Positions 1 to 6,746 of a stretch of 9,820 nucleotides of DNA are shown here, one piece after another. The stretch is taken from assembly GCA_003455945.1 (NCBI GenBank), contig DMPQ01000472.1:18418-28237 (forward strand). Reading direction: 5' to 3'. Under the pieces are notes generated by a model. It saw nothing but the letters and a program-made list of their open reading frames with translations, ran no database searches and was not told the origin of the DNA. The first letter of the stretch is position 1. The number at the start of each line of letters is the position of its first letter. Origin of the DNA: Planctomycetaceae bacterium. GTDB lineage: Bacteria > Planctomycetota > Planctomycetia > Pirellulales > Pirellulaceae. The position numbers and the translations under genes were made by a program.

Positions 1-539
1 GCCTGCCGATCGCCGAGAGCGTGCTGCCGACGCCGGCCGACTCGGCGCGGTTCGGAACCGTCGAGACCGTCACGAGAGAGGCCGGGCCGAACGGGAGCAG
101 CGACGCCGAGATCCTGGAGGCCGAGATCCTGGAAGCCGAGATCGTGGCAATCGCGGCCCCCCCCGTGGCCGAGACGATTCCGGCGACCGCGATCGCCCCC
201 CCTCGCCTGCCGTTCGGCGATTCGCTGCCGGCGATTTCGGTCCACCCGATTCGAGTCGGTTCGCCGTTTCGCCTGCGCGAATCTCGGCGGTCCCGGTCGG
301 CCGATCTTGGCGCCGGTGCCGCAACCGGCGCGGCCGGCATCGGCGCGTGGCTCTGCCTGACCTGTTGGGTTCCGTCGTCGTCGATCGCGATGCTCCTGGT
401 CCTGACCGTCGCCGGACTCGGAATCGGTCTCGGGCTGTGGGGGCTGCGATCGCCGATGCGACGTCGCGCGGGGATCGGCATCGGCCTCTGTCACGCCGGA
501 GCGATCGCGGCCGGAACCCTGATCTACCTGCGCGGCTGA
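1..539 (+). CDS. C-terminal part of a small membrane protein of unknown function (5' end outside window)
   Basis: The frame is open to the left edge of the window and stops at TGA 537-539. The first in-window start is a GTG at 21, which has no separate ribosome binding site, so the gene most likely begins upstream. Numbering from that GTG, residues 1-95 are a low-complexity Ala/Pro/Glu-rich region, with three AEILE-type pentads at about residues 29-43 and an Arg-rich stretch at 83-92. Residues 98-172 are hydrophobic and glycine-rich, and look like two or three closely spaced membrane segments (about 98-115, 121-142 and 150-170) with a short RRR turn at 147-149. The layout of a soluble disordered N-terminus followed by a compact membrane bundle resembles the small DUF4190-type proteins, but I do not recognise a family. 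It is followed 87 bp later by the DUF423 gene on the same strand. Function unknown. Confidence 0.55.
   Translation, partial: LPIAESVLPTPADSARFGTVETVTREAGPNGSSDAEILEAEILEAEIVAIAAPPVAETIPATAIAPPRLPFGDSLPAISVHPIRVGSPFRLRESRRSRSADLGAGAATGAAGIGAWLCLTCWVPSSSIAMLLVLTVAGLGIGLGLWGLRSPMRRRAGIGIGLCHAGAIAAGTLIYLRG
105..149 (+). repeat. Three tandem 15-bp units inside the first gene
   Basis: Units at 105-119, 120-134 and 135-149 each begin GCCGAGATC. The first two differ at one base and the third at several. They encode AEILE-AEILE-AEIVA in frame, so this is an in-frame coding tandem repeat, probably from slippage or a local duplication in a disordered segment. Confidence 0.75.
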
Positions 540-543
540 TCGC

Positions 544-574
544 CCCGCACGTCACTCGACCCGCACGTCACTCG
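544..574. repeat. 15-bp direct repeat in the gap between two genes
   Basis: CCCGCACGTCACTCG occurs at 544-558 and again at 560-574, with one base between the copies. It lies just after the stop of the first gene (539) and 53 bp before the DUF423 start (627). It could be a tandem operator site for the DUF423-eboE unit or a simple local duplication; the sequence alone does not decide. Confidence 0.6.
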
Positions 575-626
575 CTCCGCTCGACGTCCTTCGCTTGCCC
601 TTTATCCGCTCGGAGTCACCTCTCGC

Positions 627-1067
627 ATGTCGATCGCCTCGGAAGGTCGTGGTGCACGGCGTCTGTTTGCCGCAGCGGCCGTTTGGGTCGGCGCAGGAGT
701 CGCTTTCGGGGCGTTCGGGGCGCACCTGCTCGCCGAGCGGATTCCTGAGTGGTACCCCGAGGCGGAGCTTGCGGCGCGCCGCTCGATGAACTGGGAGACC
801 GGGGCGCACTACCAGATGCTCCACGGCCTGGGAGCACTGATCGCGGCGCTCGCCTGCGGTCACGCTCGCCGCCCTCGTCTGTCGCTGATCGGCGGCGTCA
901 TGCTGCTGCTGGGTAACCTGGTCTTCTCCGGCTCGCTCTATCTGCTCGTGCTGACCGGAGCGACTTGGTGGGGGGCGATCGTGCCGCTCGGCGGTCTCTC
1001 TCAATTGCTCGGCTGGTTCGTCGTCGCCGGGTGCGGTCCGAACTTCCTCCCACGGAGCGAACGATGA
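627..1067 (+). CDS. DUF423 (YgdD/TMEM256-like) small integral membrane protein
   Basis: The 146-aa product matches the DUF423 family in length and pattern: GAFGAH at residues 28-33, a WETGAHYQMLHGLGAL block at 56-71, a GSLYLL-type segment at 102-107 ending in LTG, and PLGG...LGW at 120-130. Four membrane helices are likely (about 11-30, 62-78, 85-108 and 112-136). The family is widespread in bacteria, and its human relative is TMEM256; its biochemical role is unknown. The ATG at 627 puts GAFGAH at the usual distance from the N-terminus. GGAG lies 11 nt upstream of it, a long but usable spacing. The TGA stop shares its bases with the start of the next gene (ATGA at 1064-1067), so the two are probably translated from one mRNA. 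The family call is confident; a role linked to the downstream EboE protein is only inference from the coupling. Confidence 0.9.
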   Translation: MSIASEGRGARRLFAAAAVWVGAGVAFGAFGAHLLAERIPEWYPEAELAARRSMNWETGAHYQMLHGLGALIAALACGHARRPRLSLIGGVMLLLGNLVFSGSLYLLVLTGATWWGAIVPLGGLSQLLGWFVVAGCGPNFLPRSER

Positions 1068-2239
1068 TCCGAGTCGGCTATTGCACGAACGTCCATGCGG
1101 GAGCCGACCTGCGGACGATGCGCGAGCAGCTCGAACGTCATTCGCTCCTCGTGCGCGATCAGGTGACCGACGACGGCCCGATGGGGATCGGTCTCTGGAT
1201 TTCGGCGCGGGCGGCCGACGAGCTGCGCGAACCGCACGCGCTCGACGACCTGGCCGATTGGCTCGGTCGCGAGCGACTCCTGCCGTTCACGCTGAACGGA
1301 TTCCCTTACGGCGATTTTCATCAGGCGGTGGTGAAGCATCGGGTCTACGAGCCGACCTGGGCCGAACCGCAGCGAGCCGACTACACGCTCCGCCTGGCCG
1401 AATGCCTCGATCGAATCTTGCCGCCCGGTGAGCCGGGAAGCATCTCGACGCTTCCGCTCGCTTGGCGCGATGCGACCGCCGATCCGGAGTTCGGTCGTGC
1501 GTGCGGACGTCAGTTGACCCGTGTTGCCGAAGGACTGGATCGTCTGGCTCAGAGCACCGGTCGCGAGATCGTGCTCGGTCTCGAACCGGAACCGGGCTGC
1601 GTCTTCGATACCGCCGCCGGTTACGGCGACTTCGTCGCGAAGCATCTCTCGCCGACCGACACGGCGACACGCGAGCGGCTGCGCCGCCATGTCGGCGTCT
1701 GTCACGACATCTGCCATTCGGCGGTGATGCGCGAGTCGCAGCACGAGGCGTTCCGCACCTATCGGGAGCTCGGCCTGAGAATTGCGAAGATTCAGGTCTC
1801 GTCCGCCATTCGACTCAGGGTCCATCCCGAGCATCCCGACTCGCTGGCGGCGATCGAGCAACTCCGTACGTTTGCCGAGGATCGGTACCTGCATCAGACG
1901 ACCGTCGCGACCGCAAGCGGCGTCCGCTTCTACGACGATCTTCCCGAGGCGTTGGCCGAACGGGGAGCACCGACCGAGTCCGAGGAGTGGCGGATCCACT
2001 TCCATGTCCCGATCCATCACGATCGCCTGGGCTGGATCTCGTCCACGAACGACGAGATCCGCGAATGCCTGACGGCACTCGCGGATCTCGCGCTGTCGGT
2101 GGATCACTTCGAGGTCGAAACCTACGCCTGGAACGTTCTGCCCCAGGCGCACCGATGGGAGCGTCTGGCGGACGGGATCGCCGCCGAGATGCGCTGGTTC
2201 CTGAACGAACTCACTCGCCGGCCCGCCTCTGGAACGTGA
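1064..2239 (+). CDS. eboE: EboE-type metabolite traffic protein (xylose isomerase-like TIM barrel)
   Basis: The 391-aa product carries the motif series I know from EboE proteins: YCTNVH (6-11), FTLNGFPYGDFH (75-86), GSISTLPL (125-132), GLEPEP (172-177), VCHDICHSAV (212-221), HFHVPI (312-317), STNDEI (327-332) and FEVETYAWNVLP (349-360). The conserved Glu and His residues are placed as in sugar-phosphate isomerase/epimerase-type TIM barrels, where they bind a divalent metal. The reaction of EboE is not established. In cyanobacteria and other bacteria the ebo cluster (eboABCDEF) is tied to moving a prenylated precursor to the periplasm, as in scytonemin formation. The ATG at 1064 was preferred over an in-frame start at 965 because it gives the family N-terminus and overlaps the DUF423 stop by 4 bp. 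No other ebo gene is visible in the window, although the left edge is close. The 3' end overlaps the convergent neighbour by 29 bp. Confidence 0.9.
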   Translation: MIRVGYCTNVHAGADLRTMREQLERHSLLVRDQVTDDGPMGIGLWISARAADELREPHALDDLADWLGRERLLPFTLNGFPYGDFHQAVVKHRVYEPTWAEPQRADYTLRLAECLDRILPPGEPGSISTLPLAWRDATADPEFGRACGRQLTRVAEGLDRLAQSTGREIVLGLEPEPGCVFDTAAGYGDFVAKHLSPTDTATRERLRRHVGVCHDICHSAVMRESQHEAFRTYRELGLRIAKIQVSSAIRLRVHPEHPDSLAAIEQLRTFAEDRYLHQTTVATASGVRFYDDLPEALAERGAPTESEEWRIHFHVPIHHDRLGWISSTNDEIRECLTALADLALSVDHFEVETYAWNVLPQAHRWERLADGIAAEMRWFLNELTRRPASGT

Positions 2240-4112
2240 AGTAGTGGAAGCCGGTCTCGTCGTTGGTCATGACGCCGCCGCCGGCCGTCATGTACTTGGC
2301 GAGCACTTCGAACGGAGGAAGCGGCGTCTCTTCGAGGATCTCGTCCAGGCGTCGGGCGAATCGGTTCTCGCCGCCGGCTTCGCGAAGCCGATCGCGGTTG
2401 CGACCGTCCTGAGCCAGATCGTAGAAGTTCTTCAGCGCCTTCTCGGGGTCCGAGAAGATCATCGCACCGGCCTGAGGTCCGCCGATCTGCCGCTCGATGT
2501 CCTGCAGCATCTCCTGGAACTCCGGATCGGACGCCAGCGAATCCTTGCGTCCCGCTCCGGTCGACAGCAACTCCTTCACCGCTTCGATCGAGTCGGAAAT
2601 GATCAGGTGGTTGTCGTAGACGACCATGCAAGGCGTCGGTCGGCGGAGGTTCTGTCGCTCGAACGGATCCTCTTCCTCCTGAGCCGGCTCCTCGTCCTCG
2701 ATCCGCTCGAACTCGCGAGTCACTCCGTCGCTGCCGACACCGACTCGTACCCGATTTCCTCGACCGCCGGTCGGGAAGATCCGGATCGTCGCCCCTTCGT
2801 GCCGATCTTCGGTCATCCGATCGGTCATCTCGCGCGTCTCGATCGTCTTCGCGATCGTCTCTTCCGCTGCTTCCGCATCCTTTACTTCGAAGGCGACGAT
2901 CGTCGCCTGGCTGTTCAGACGGCTCGGCGGCACCGACCACTGGATGTAGTGCAGCCGACCGGTCAGGTTCCCGATGATGTCTTCGCGCAGGCTGACTCCG
3001 AGCCGCTCGTCGAGCTGCGCGACCGCGTCGGCCAACGCCGTCTCGCTCTGACTGGTCTTGTTGTACAGCTCCTCGAACGTTTCGTAGGTCGACTCGACAT
3101 CCCAGTTGACGGTGATGTAGTTGATCGCGTCGGCCGGCACGAACGACGGCGGCTCGATCGGTCCGTCCTGCATCGCGAGCATCTTCACCGCTCCGGCTCG
3201 CGGATTGGCGAGCAGGACATGCATGTGCGAGATCGACTCGTAGCCTTCGACCCCCGTGATCACGCTTCCGCCGATACCGAGGAAGCCGTCGAAACCGAGG
3301 CTCTTGCTGAGCGCCAGCACGACCGCTCCCTGCACGCCGGTCTGAGTCGCCTGGAAGATGCCGTAGGGGTCGATGAAGAAGGTCATGTCGGGCCGGGCAT
3401 CCGAGGTGCCTCGGCAACGGTTCATGATCGTCACGAACTTGCGGTTGTTCGAGAAGACATCGTCGCGGTTGTTCGGCGCGACGTTCCAGCGAGTCAGGAT
3501 CGACTTGGCGATCTCGGGATCGTTGGTGAAGCCGTAGGTGTTATCGCGGACGAAATAGACCATCCGCTCGTCCGGGAAGTTCGGGTTGATGATCTTCAGC
3601 TGGGTTCCGTCGTAGTCCTCTTCCTCGCGGTTGGTACCGCGCTCCTCCAGCATCGCCTCTCCCTTCCCCTGCAGCACTTCGGCAAGATCGGCCGAATCGC
3701 CGACATCGATCAGCAGGACGGGCGAGAAGGGAAGGTCTCCCGCGTTCTTGTTGCGGACCAGGGCGAAGCAGACCTCGCCCTGCGGGAGCTGCGCGAGTTC
3801 GTCGAGCGACAGACCGACCTGGTCGCGAACCTGTTCGAATTCGTCGGTCGCCATTCCCCACAGGTTGTCGACGAGCGGTGCGACTTCGGGGTCGGACATC
3901 ATCCGCCCCATCGACGAGTCGCCGGCAATCTCGAGGAACTCCTTCATGTCGGCGATCCGGAAATAGATCAGCGTCTCTTCCGGAAGGATTTCGGCGGCAG
4001 GGCGTCGCTGAGCGGCGGCGGGGTTGACCATCGCGGCCCAACTCCCGACCAAGGTCAGGATCAGCCCCAGGGTTCTTCGGACGGTCGGTTTCGGCACTCT
4101 CACGTATGGCAT
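2211..4112 (-). CDS. Large exported protein, DUF3352-like, of planctomycete type
   Basis: The 633-aa product starts with a signal peptide: basic residues at 1-13, a hydrophobic core at about 14-28 and an AAA-Q type cleavage site near 34-35. The mature protein opens with LPEETLIYFRI (43-53), which resembles DUF3352-type proteins common in planctomycetes and cyanobacteria. A short pattern, G[LV]SL...L.G, appears twice (100-112 and 372-385), so the protein may hold two related halves. An acidic insert (EDEEPAQEEEDPFE, 472-485) separates the second half from a conserved C-terminal part. No catalytic motif is visible and the function is unknown. It is probably periplasmic or cell-surface. The frame runs open to 4385, but that extension is Arg-rich and looks non-coding. 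AGGAG abuts the ATG at 4112, and a GTG at 4103 sits 9 nt from the same AGGAG, so translation may really start at 4103. The signal peptide is intact either way. Confidence 0.85.
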   Translation of the reverse strand: MPYVRVPKPTVRRTLGLILTLVGSWAAMVNPAAAQRRPAAEILPEETLIYFRIADMKEFLEIAGDSSMGRMMSDPEVAPLVDNLWGMATDEFEQVRDQVGLSLDELAQLPQGEVCFALVRNKNAGDLPFSPVLLIDVGDSADLAEVLQGKGEAMLEERGTNREEEDYDGTQLKIINPNFPDERMVYFVRDNTYGFTNDPEIAKSILTRWNVAPNNRDDVFSNNRKFVTIMNRCRGTSDARPDMTFFIDPYGIFQATQTGVQGAVVLALSKSLGFDGFLGIGGSVITGVEGYESISHMHVLLANPRAGAVKMLAMQDGPIEPPSFVPADAINYITVNWDVESTYETFEELYNKTSQSETALADAVAQLDERLGVSLREDIIGNLTGRLHYIQWSVPPSRLNSQATIVAFEVKDAEAAEETIAKTIETREMTDRMTEDRHEGATIRIFPTGGRGNRVRVGVGSDGVTREFERIEDEEPAQEEEDPFERQNLRRPTPCMVVYDNHLIISDSIEAVKELLSTGAGRKDSLASDPEFQEMLQDIERQIGGPQAGAMIFSDPEKALKNFYDLAQDGRNRDRLREAGGENRFARRLDEILEETPLPPFEVLAKYMTAGGGVMTNDETGFHYFTFQRRAGE

Positions 4113-4130
4113 CTCCTGTTGACGGTAACC

Positions 4131-4164
4131 GGTTCGACGTCGCTCCCGAGCGGCGGATCGAACC
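4131..4164 (-). promoter_or_regulatory. Stem-loop in the leader of the DUF3352-like gene
   Basis: On the minus strand GGTTCGA (4164-4158) can pair with TCGAACC (4137-4131). Inside the loop a second short stem, CGCT with AGCG around CCCG, can form (4141-4152). The structure ends about 18 nt before the ATG at 4112, just upstream of the AGGAG ribosome binding site, where it could influence translation. It may equally be a DNA operator. No known riboswitch class is recognised. Confidence 0.4.
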
Positions 4165-4495
4165 GAGGTCGCGACCCTCGTTCCGGTTGCGGAACGTCGA
4201 TCTCTTGGCCCCCTTCTGTCGGCCGACAGGTCGACCGGAACAGGGCGGAAGAATCCCGAGCGATGCCGCCGACAAACGGGCGACGCCGAGCCCTCTTCAT
4301 CGGTTACGGGAAAAGGGCTCGCAATCACCCCGGCGTGATTCCGTCCGATTCGGAACCGCCGGACGGTCACGGCGAACGACGGCATTTCCCGGGTTCCTCG
4401 ACGAAAGCCGCCTCTCCGTGGGCTCGCCCCGGTGACGATCGGAAGGCCCCCGTTTCGTTACCTTGGGTAAGGGTTGCCGGTCGGACGAGACGACG

Positions 4496-4524
4496 TTGAC
4501 CCTGATTCCATCGATGCCGATCAT
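4496..4524 (+). promoter_or_regulatory. Candidate sigma70-type promoter for the BON-domain gene
   Basis: TTGACC at 4496-4501 matches the -35 consensus at five of six positions. Seventeen bases later GATCAT (4519-4524) matches the -10 consensus at four of six. Transcription would start near 4531, giving a leader of about 70 nt before the ATG at 4603. The -10 box lies inside the perfect 10-bp palindrome GATCATGATC (4519-4528), where a bound repressor could block it. This is a pattern match only. Confidence 0.35.
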
Positions 4525-4602
4525 GATCAGACGCGGGAAACGACGGGCTCCGTCTCCGACGTCATCTCACGCTTCCGAATTTCCTCGTTCGGGAACCCGG
4601 CC

Positions 4603-5214
4603 ATGCTCCGCTCGCTTCCCATCGCCCTGCTGGTCGTCATGGCCCTCTCCGTCTTGCCGGCCGCGGCTCAACAAGGGGGCGGGACCGGCGGCACCGGAGG
4701 AGGGGCGGGAGGAACCGGCGGAGCGGCGACCGGCGGAAGCCAAGGAGAACTCCCGACTCTCGATCTCTCCGGCCAGTTCTCCGAAAACAACACCTCCTCC
4801 GCCTTCACCGACAACCGACGAACCGCCGCTCAGACCGGCGGGCAGGCGGGAGGCGGGCAGCGCGGAGGCTTCACGATGTCGGGAGGACCGGGAGGGCTGC
4901 TCGGACAGCTCTTCGGCGGCCAGTTCTCGGCTCCGACCTCGTCCCGACGTCTGTTGCGAGCGCCGATGAAGGTCGAGTTCGACGTCGTTCGCCCCGAGTC
5001 GACTCAGGTCGCCGACGTCCTCTCGAACCGCTTCGCGAATATCGCGCCGCTCCGGCAGGTCGGCTCGTCGATCTCGGTCGATGTGGACAATCGAGTCGCG
5101 ACGCTTCGAGGGACCGTCGATACGCAGCGACAGAAGGAGATGGCCGAACGGATGACCCGTCTCGAACCGGGCGTCTCGTCGGTCGTCAATCTGATCACCG
5201 TCCGCGAGGAATGA
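4603..5214 (+). CDS. Exported BON-domain protein with glycine-rich linker
   Basis: The 203-aa product begins with a signal peptide (hydrophobic core about 4-20, cleavage likely after AAA at about 22). Two glycine-rich low-complexity stretches follow (25-47 and 79-107), with an Asn/Ser/Thr-rich segment between them. The C-terminal third (about 130-201) is a BON domain, with VATLRGTV (165-172) and PGVSSVVNLITV (189-200) matching the two conserved ends of that fold. BON domains bind phospholipid or other surfaces in periplasmic and secreted proteins such as OsmY. Planctomycetes carry many secreted forms with Gly/Asn-rich linkers. The ATG at 4603 was chosen because it starts the signal peptide; the frame extends to 4474 without protein-like sequence. 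The ribosome binding site is weak (GGGAAC about 9 nt upstream). It is divergent from the DUF3352-like exported protein and may share its control region. The partner or surface bound is unknown. Confidence 0.88.
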   Translation: MLRSLPIALLVVMALSVLPAAAQQGGGTGGTGGGAGGTGGAATGGSQGELPTLDLSGQFSENNTSSAFTDNRRTAAQTGGQAGGGQRGGFTMSGGPGGLLGQLFGGQFSAPTSSRRLLRAPMKVEFDVVRPESTQVADVLSNRFANIAPLRQVGSSISVDVDNRVATLRGTVDTQRQKEMAERMTRLEPGVSSVVNLITVREE

Positions 5215-5262
5215 TCCGCGGCATTCGGCTTGGGATCGCGTTTCGATCGGAGAGCGCAAGAT

Positions 5263-5293
5263 CAGGGGGAGATCCCGTCGGGACCTCCCCCTG
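5263..5293 (+). terminator. Terminator-like hairpin between convergent genes
   Basis: CAGGGGGAG (5263-5271) pairs perfectly with CTCCCCCTG (5285-5293). After one mismatch, TCCC (5273-5276) pairs with GGGA (5280-5283) around a 3-nt loop. On the plus strand a weakly T-rich run, CTTCGTTT, follows. It lies 48 bp after the BON gene stop and 28 bp from the end of the convergent oxidoreductase gene, so it could end transcription from both sides. On the minus strand there is no T-tract. Confidence 0.7.
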
Positions 5294-5321
5294 CTTCGTT
5301 TCGCACTGCGATCGGCTCGCG

Positions 5322-6518
5322 TCAGCGGCGCGCCCGAGCGTGCTTGATCGGCAACCAGGCAGCTCCCTGCTGGCTCGAGGCCACGCACTGCTGGATGAAG
5401 TACATCCCTTCGATGCCGTCGTTGACGTTCGGATAGATCGTGTCGGTCTTCTCGAACGCCGCTCCCGAAGCTCTCAGACACATCGCGTCGTAGGCGGAAC
5501 GATAGACGTTCGCGAACGCCTCGAAGAACGCCTCGGGATGGCCGCTCGGCAGGCGACAGGCCCCCTTTCCCGATCCGTTCATGAACGGGGCGTTCGGATC
5601 GCGGGTGTAGATCCGATGCGGCTGGCCGTTCTGCCGAACGATCATCGCGTTCGGCTCTTCCTGGCGCCACTGCAGCGATCCCTTGGTGCCGTCGATCTCG
5701 ATCGACAGGTCGTTCTCGCGACCGTGGCTGATCTGCGAGGCGGTGACGATTCCGAGCGCACCGTTCTCGTAACGGACCATCGCGGTGCCGTAGTCGTCGA
5801 GCTGACGCCCCGGCTCGAACGTCTTCAGCTGACAGGCGATCTCGGCCGGGAGGAGTCCCGACATGTAGCGACCGAGGTTGTAGGCGTGCGTGGCGATGTC
5901 GCCGAAACATCCGGCGATGCCGCTCCGCTTCGGATCGGTCCGCCAGGCCGCCTGCTTCTGATCCGATTCCTCGAGCCGCGTGCGGAGCCAGCCCTGGATG
6001 TACTGCACGCGAATCGCCTGGATCTCGCCCAGCTCGCCCGAGAGGATCATCTCGCGCGCCTGCCGAACCAGCGGATAGCCGGTGTAGTTGTGGCTGACGG
6101 CGAAGACGACTCCCGACTTGTCGACCGCCTTGCCGAGCTCCTCGGCCTGCGTCAGATCGAAGGTCATCGGCTTGTCGCAGATGACGTTGAAGCCTGCCTC
6201 GACCGCTGCCTTGGCGATCTCGAAGTGCGTGTGGTTGGGCGTGGCGACCGAGACGAAGTCGATCCGATCGTCGGCCGGACGAGCCAGTTCGCCGGCGATC
6301 AGTTCCCGGATGCTGCCGTAGGCGCGATCGAGCGGAATGTCGTAGTCGGCCGCCGACGCCTTGGCCCGCTCGGGATTCGACGACAGCGCCCCCGCGACCA
6401 ACGCGGCGCGGTTGTCGAGCACCGCGGCGGTCGCATGAACGCGACCGATGAACGACCCTTGTCCGCCGCCGACCAGGGCCATGCGGAGCTTGCGATTCAG
6501 AGGAGGATTGGTAGGCAT
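5322..6518 (-). CDS. Gfo/Idh/MocA family NAD(P)-dependent oxidoreductase
   Basis: The 398-aa product has an N-terminal Rossmann fold with GGGQGSFIG (17-25) as the dinucleotide-binding loop, VATPNHTH (91-98), and CDKPMT (114-119) holding the conserved catalytic lysine. The C-terminal alpha/beta domain has the family's [10 protein letters not shown] (206-215), with the Asp and His that act with the lysine in hydride transfer. Members oxidise or reduce sugars, inositols and related polyols. The substrate cannot be read from the sequence, and planctomycetes hold many paralogues. There is no Tat or Sec signal, so it is probably cytoplasmic. The family's usual EKP is DKP here, a common variant. The ATG at 6518 is preferred because the frame upstream (to 6659) is Arg/Pro-rich and not protein-like; the ribosome binding site is weak. 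It follows the 335-aa gene on the same strand with a 228-bp gap and an intervening hairpin, so it probably has its own promoter. Confidence 0.92.
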   Translation of the reverse strand: MPTNPPLNRKLRMALVGGGQGSFIGRVHATAAVLDNRAALVAGALSSNPERAKASAADYDIPLDRAYGSIRELIAGELARPADDRIDFVSVATPNHTHFEIAKAAVEAGFNVICDKPMTFDLTQAEELGKAVDKSGVVFAVSHNYTGYPLVRQAREMILSGELGEIQAIRVQYIQGWLRTRLEESDQKQAAWRTDPKRSGIAGCFGDIATHAYNLGRYMSGLLPAEIACQLKTFEPGRQLDDYGTAMVRYENGALGIVTASQISHGRENDLSIEIDGTKGSLQWRQEEPNAMIVRQNGQPHRIYTRDPNAPFMNGSGKGACRLPSGHPEAFFEAFANVYRSAYDAMCLRASGAAFEKTDTIYPNVNDGIEGMYFIQQCVASSQQGAAWLPIKHARARR

Positions 6519-6746
6519 GGCTGCGGGAAGTCTCCGATGTCGAGTTGCGGGAATCGGGAGCGGCGCGAACGAGACGCGCGGCCGCTCCGGGGGCGCGGAG
6601 AATCGGACGCGATCAGGGACGGCGAGCGAGCCCGTCTCGGGTCCGAGATCGCGGCTCATTCTGCGCGAGCCGCCGTCGACTCACCAGTCGGTCGCTCGAA
6701 CCGCTGCCGAGCGACCGACCGAAACGAGTCGAGAATGAGGCGTTTC
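6519..6746 (-). promoter_or_regulatory. Gap upstream of the oxidoreductase gene; likely terminator plus promoter
   Basis: This gap of 228 bp between two minus-strand genes holds a perfect 12-bp stem-loop (6687-6719) and a second 7-bp stem, GCGGCTC/GAGCCGC with a 9-nt loop (6651-6673). The open frame on the minus strand across 6519-6659 is Arg/Pro-rich and probably not translated. I see no clear -35/-10 pair. Confidence 0.4.
6687..6719 (-). terminator. Perfect 12-bp stem-loop after the 335-aa gene
   Basis: GTCGGTCGCTCG (6687-6698) and CGAGCGACCGAC (6708-6719) are exact reverse complements around a 9-nt loop. It begins 27 bp after the stop of the upstream minus-strand gene. The position fits a transcription terminator, but no T-tract follows on either strand, so a Rho-type end, an mRNA-stabilising structure or a protein-binding dyad are alternatives. 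Confidence 0.55.

Larger units (their letters stand above)
4113..4602. promoter_or_regulatory. 490-bp divergent intergenic region with many inverted repeats
   Basis: This region separates the start codons of two divergently transcribed exported-protein genes, so it should hold promoters for both. I see no convincing coding: the frames crossing it are Arg-rich and low in complexity. Visible dyads are GGTTCGA/TCGAACC (4131-4164), the perfect palindrome GGTCGCGACC (4167-4176), GAGCCC/GGGCTC (4288-4320), AATCAC/GTGATT with a 6-nt loop (4323-4340), CCGTCCG/CGGACGG with a 12-nt loop (4341-4366), TTACC/GGTAA (4458-4470) and GATCATGATC (4519-4528). The dyads at 4323-4340 and 4341-4366 are directly adjacent. 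Some may be operators and others mRNA leader structure. I cannot assign a regulator. Confidence 0.6.

Noticed and set aside
544..574. Start of a CRISPR array
   Set aside because: There are only two 15-bp copies with a 1-bp gap, no spacers and no cas genes.
965..1063. N-terminal extension of EboE to 965
   Set aside because: The extra 33 residues are an Arg-rich mirror of the DUF423 gene. The ATG at 1064 gives the family N-terminus and an ATGA overlap.
4113..4385. N-terminal extension of the DUF3352-like protein to 4385
   Set aside because: The extension is Arg-rich and unlike the rest of the protein, and it would bury the signal peptide at residue 92.
2244..4499. A 751-codon plus-strand open frame opposite the DUF3352-like gene
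   Set aside because: The minus-strand frame has a signal peptide, a ribosome binding site and family-like sequence. The plus frame is Arg/Asp/Val-rich mirror sequence.
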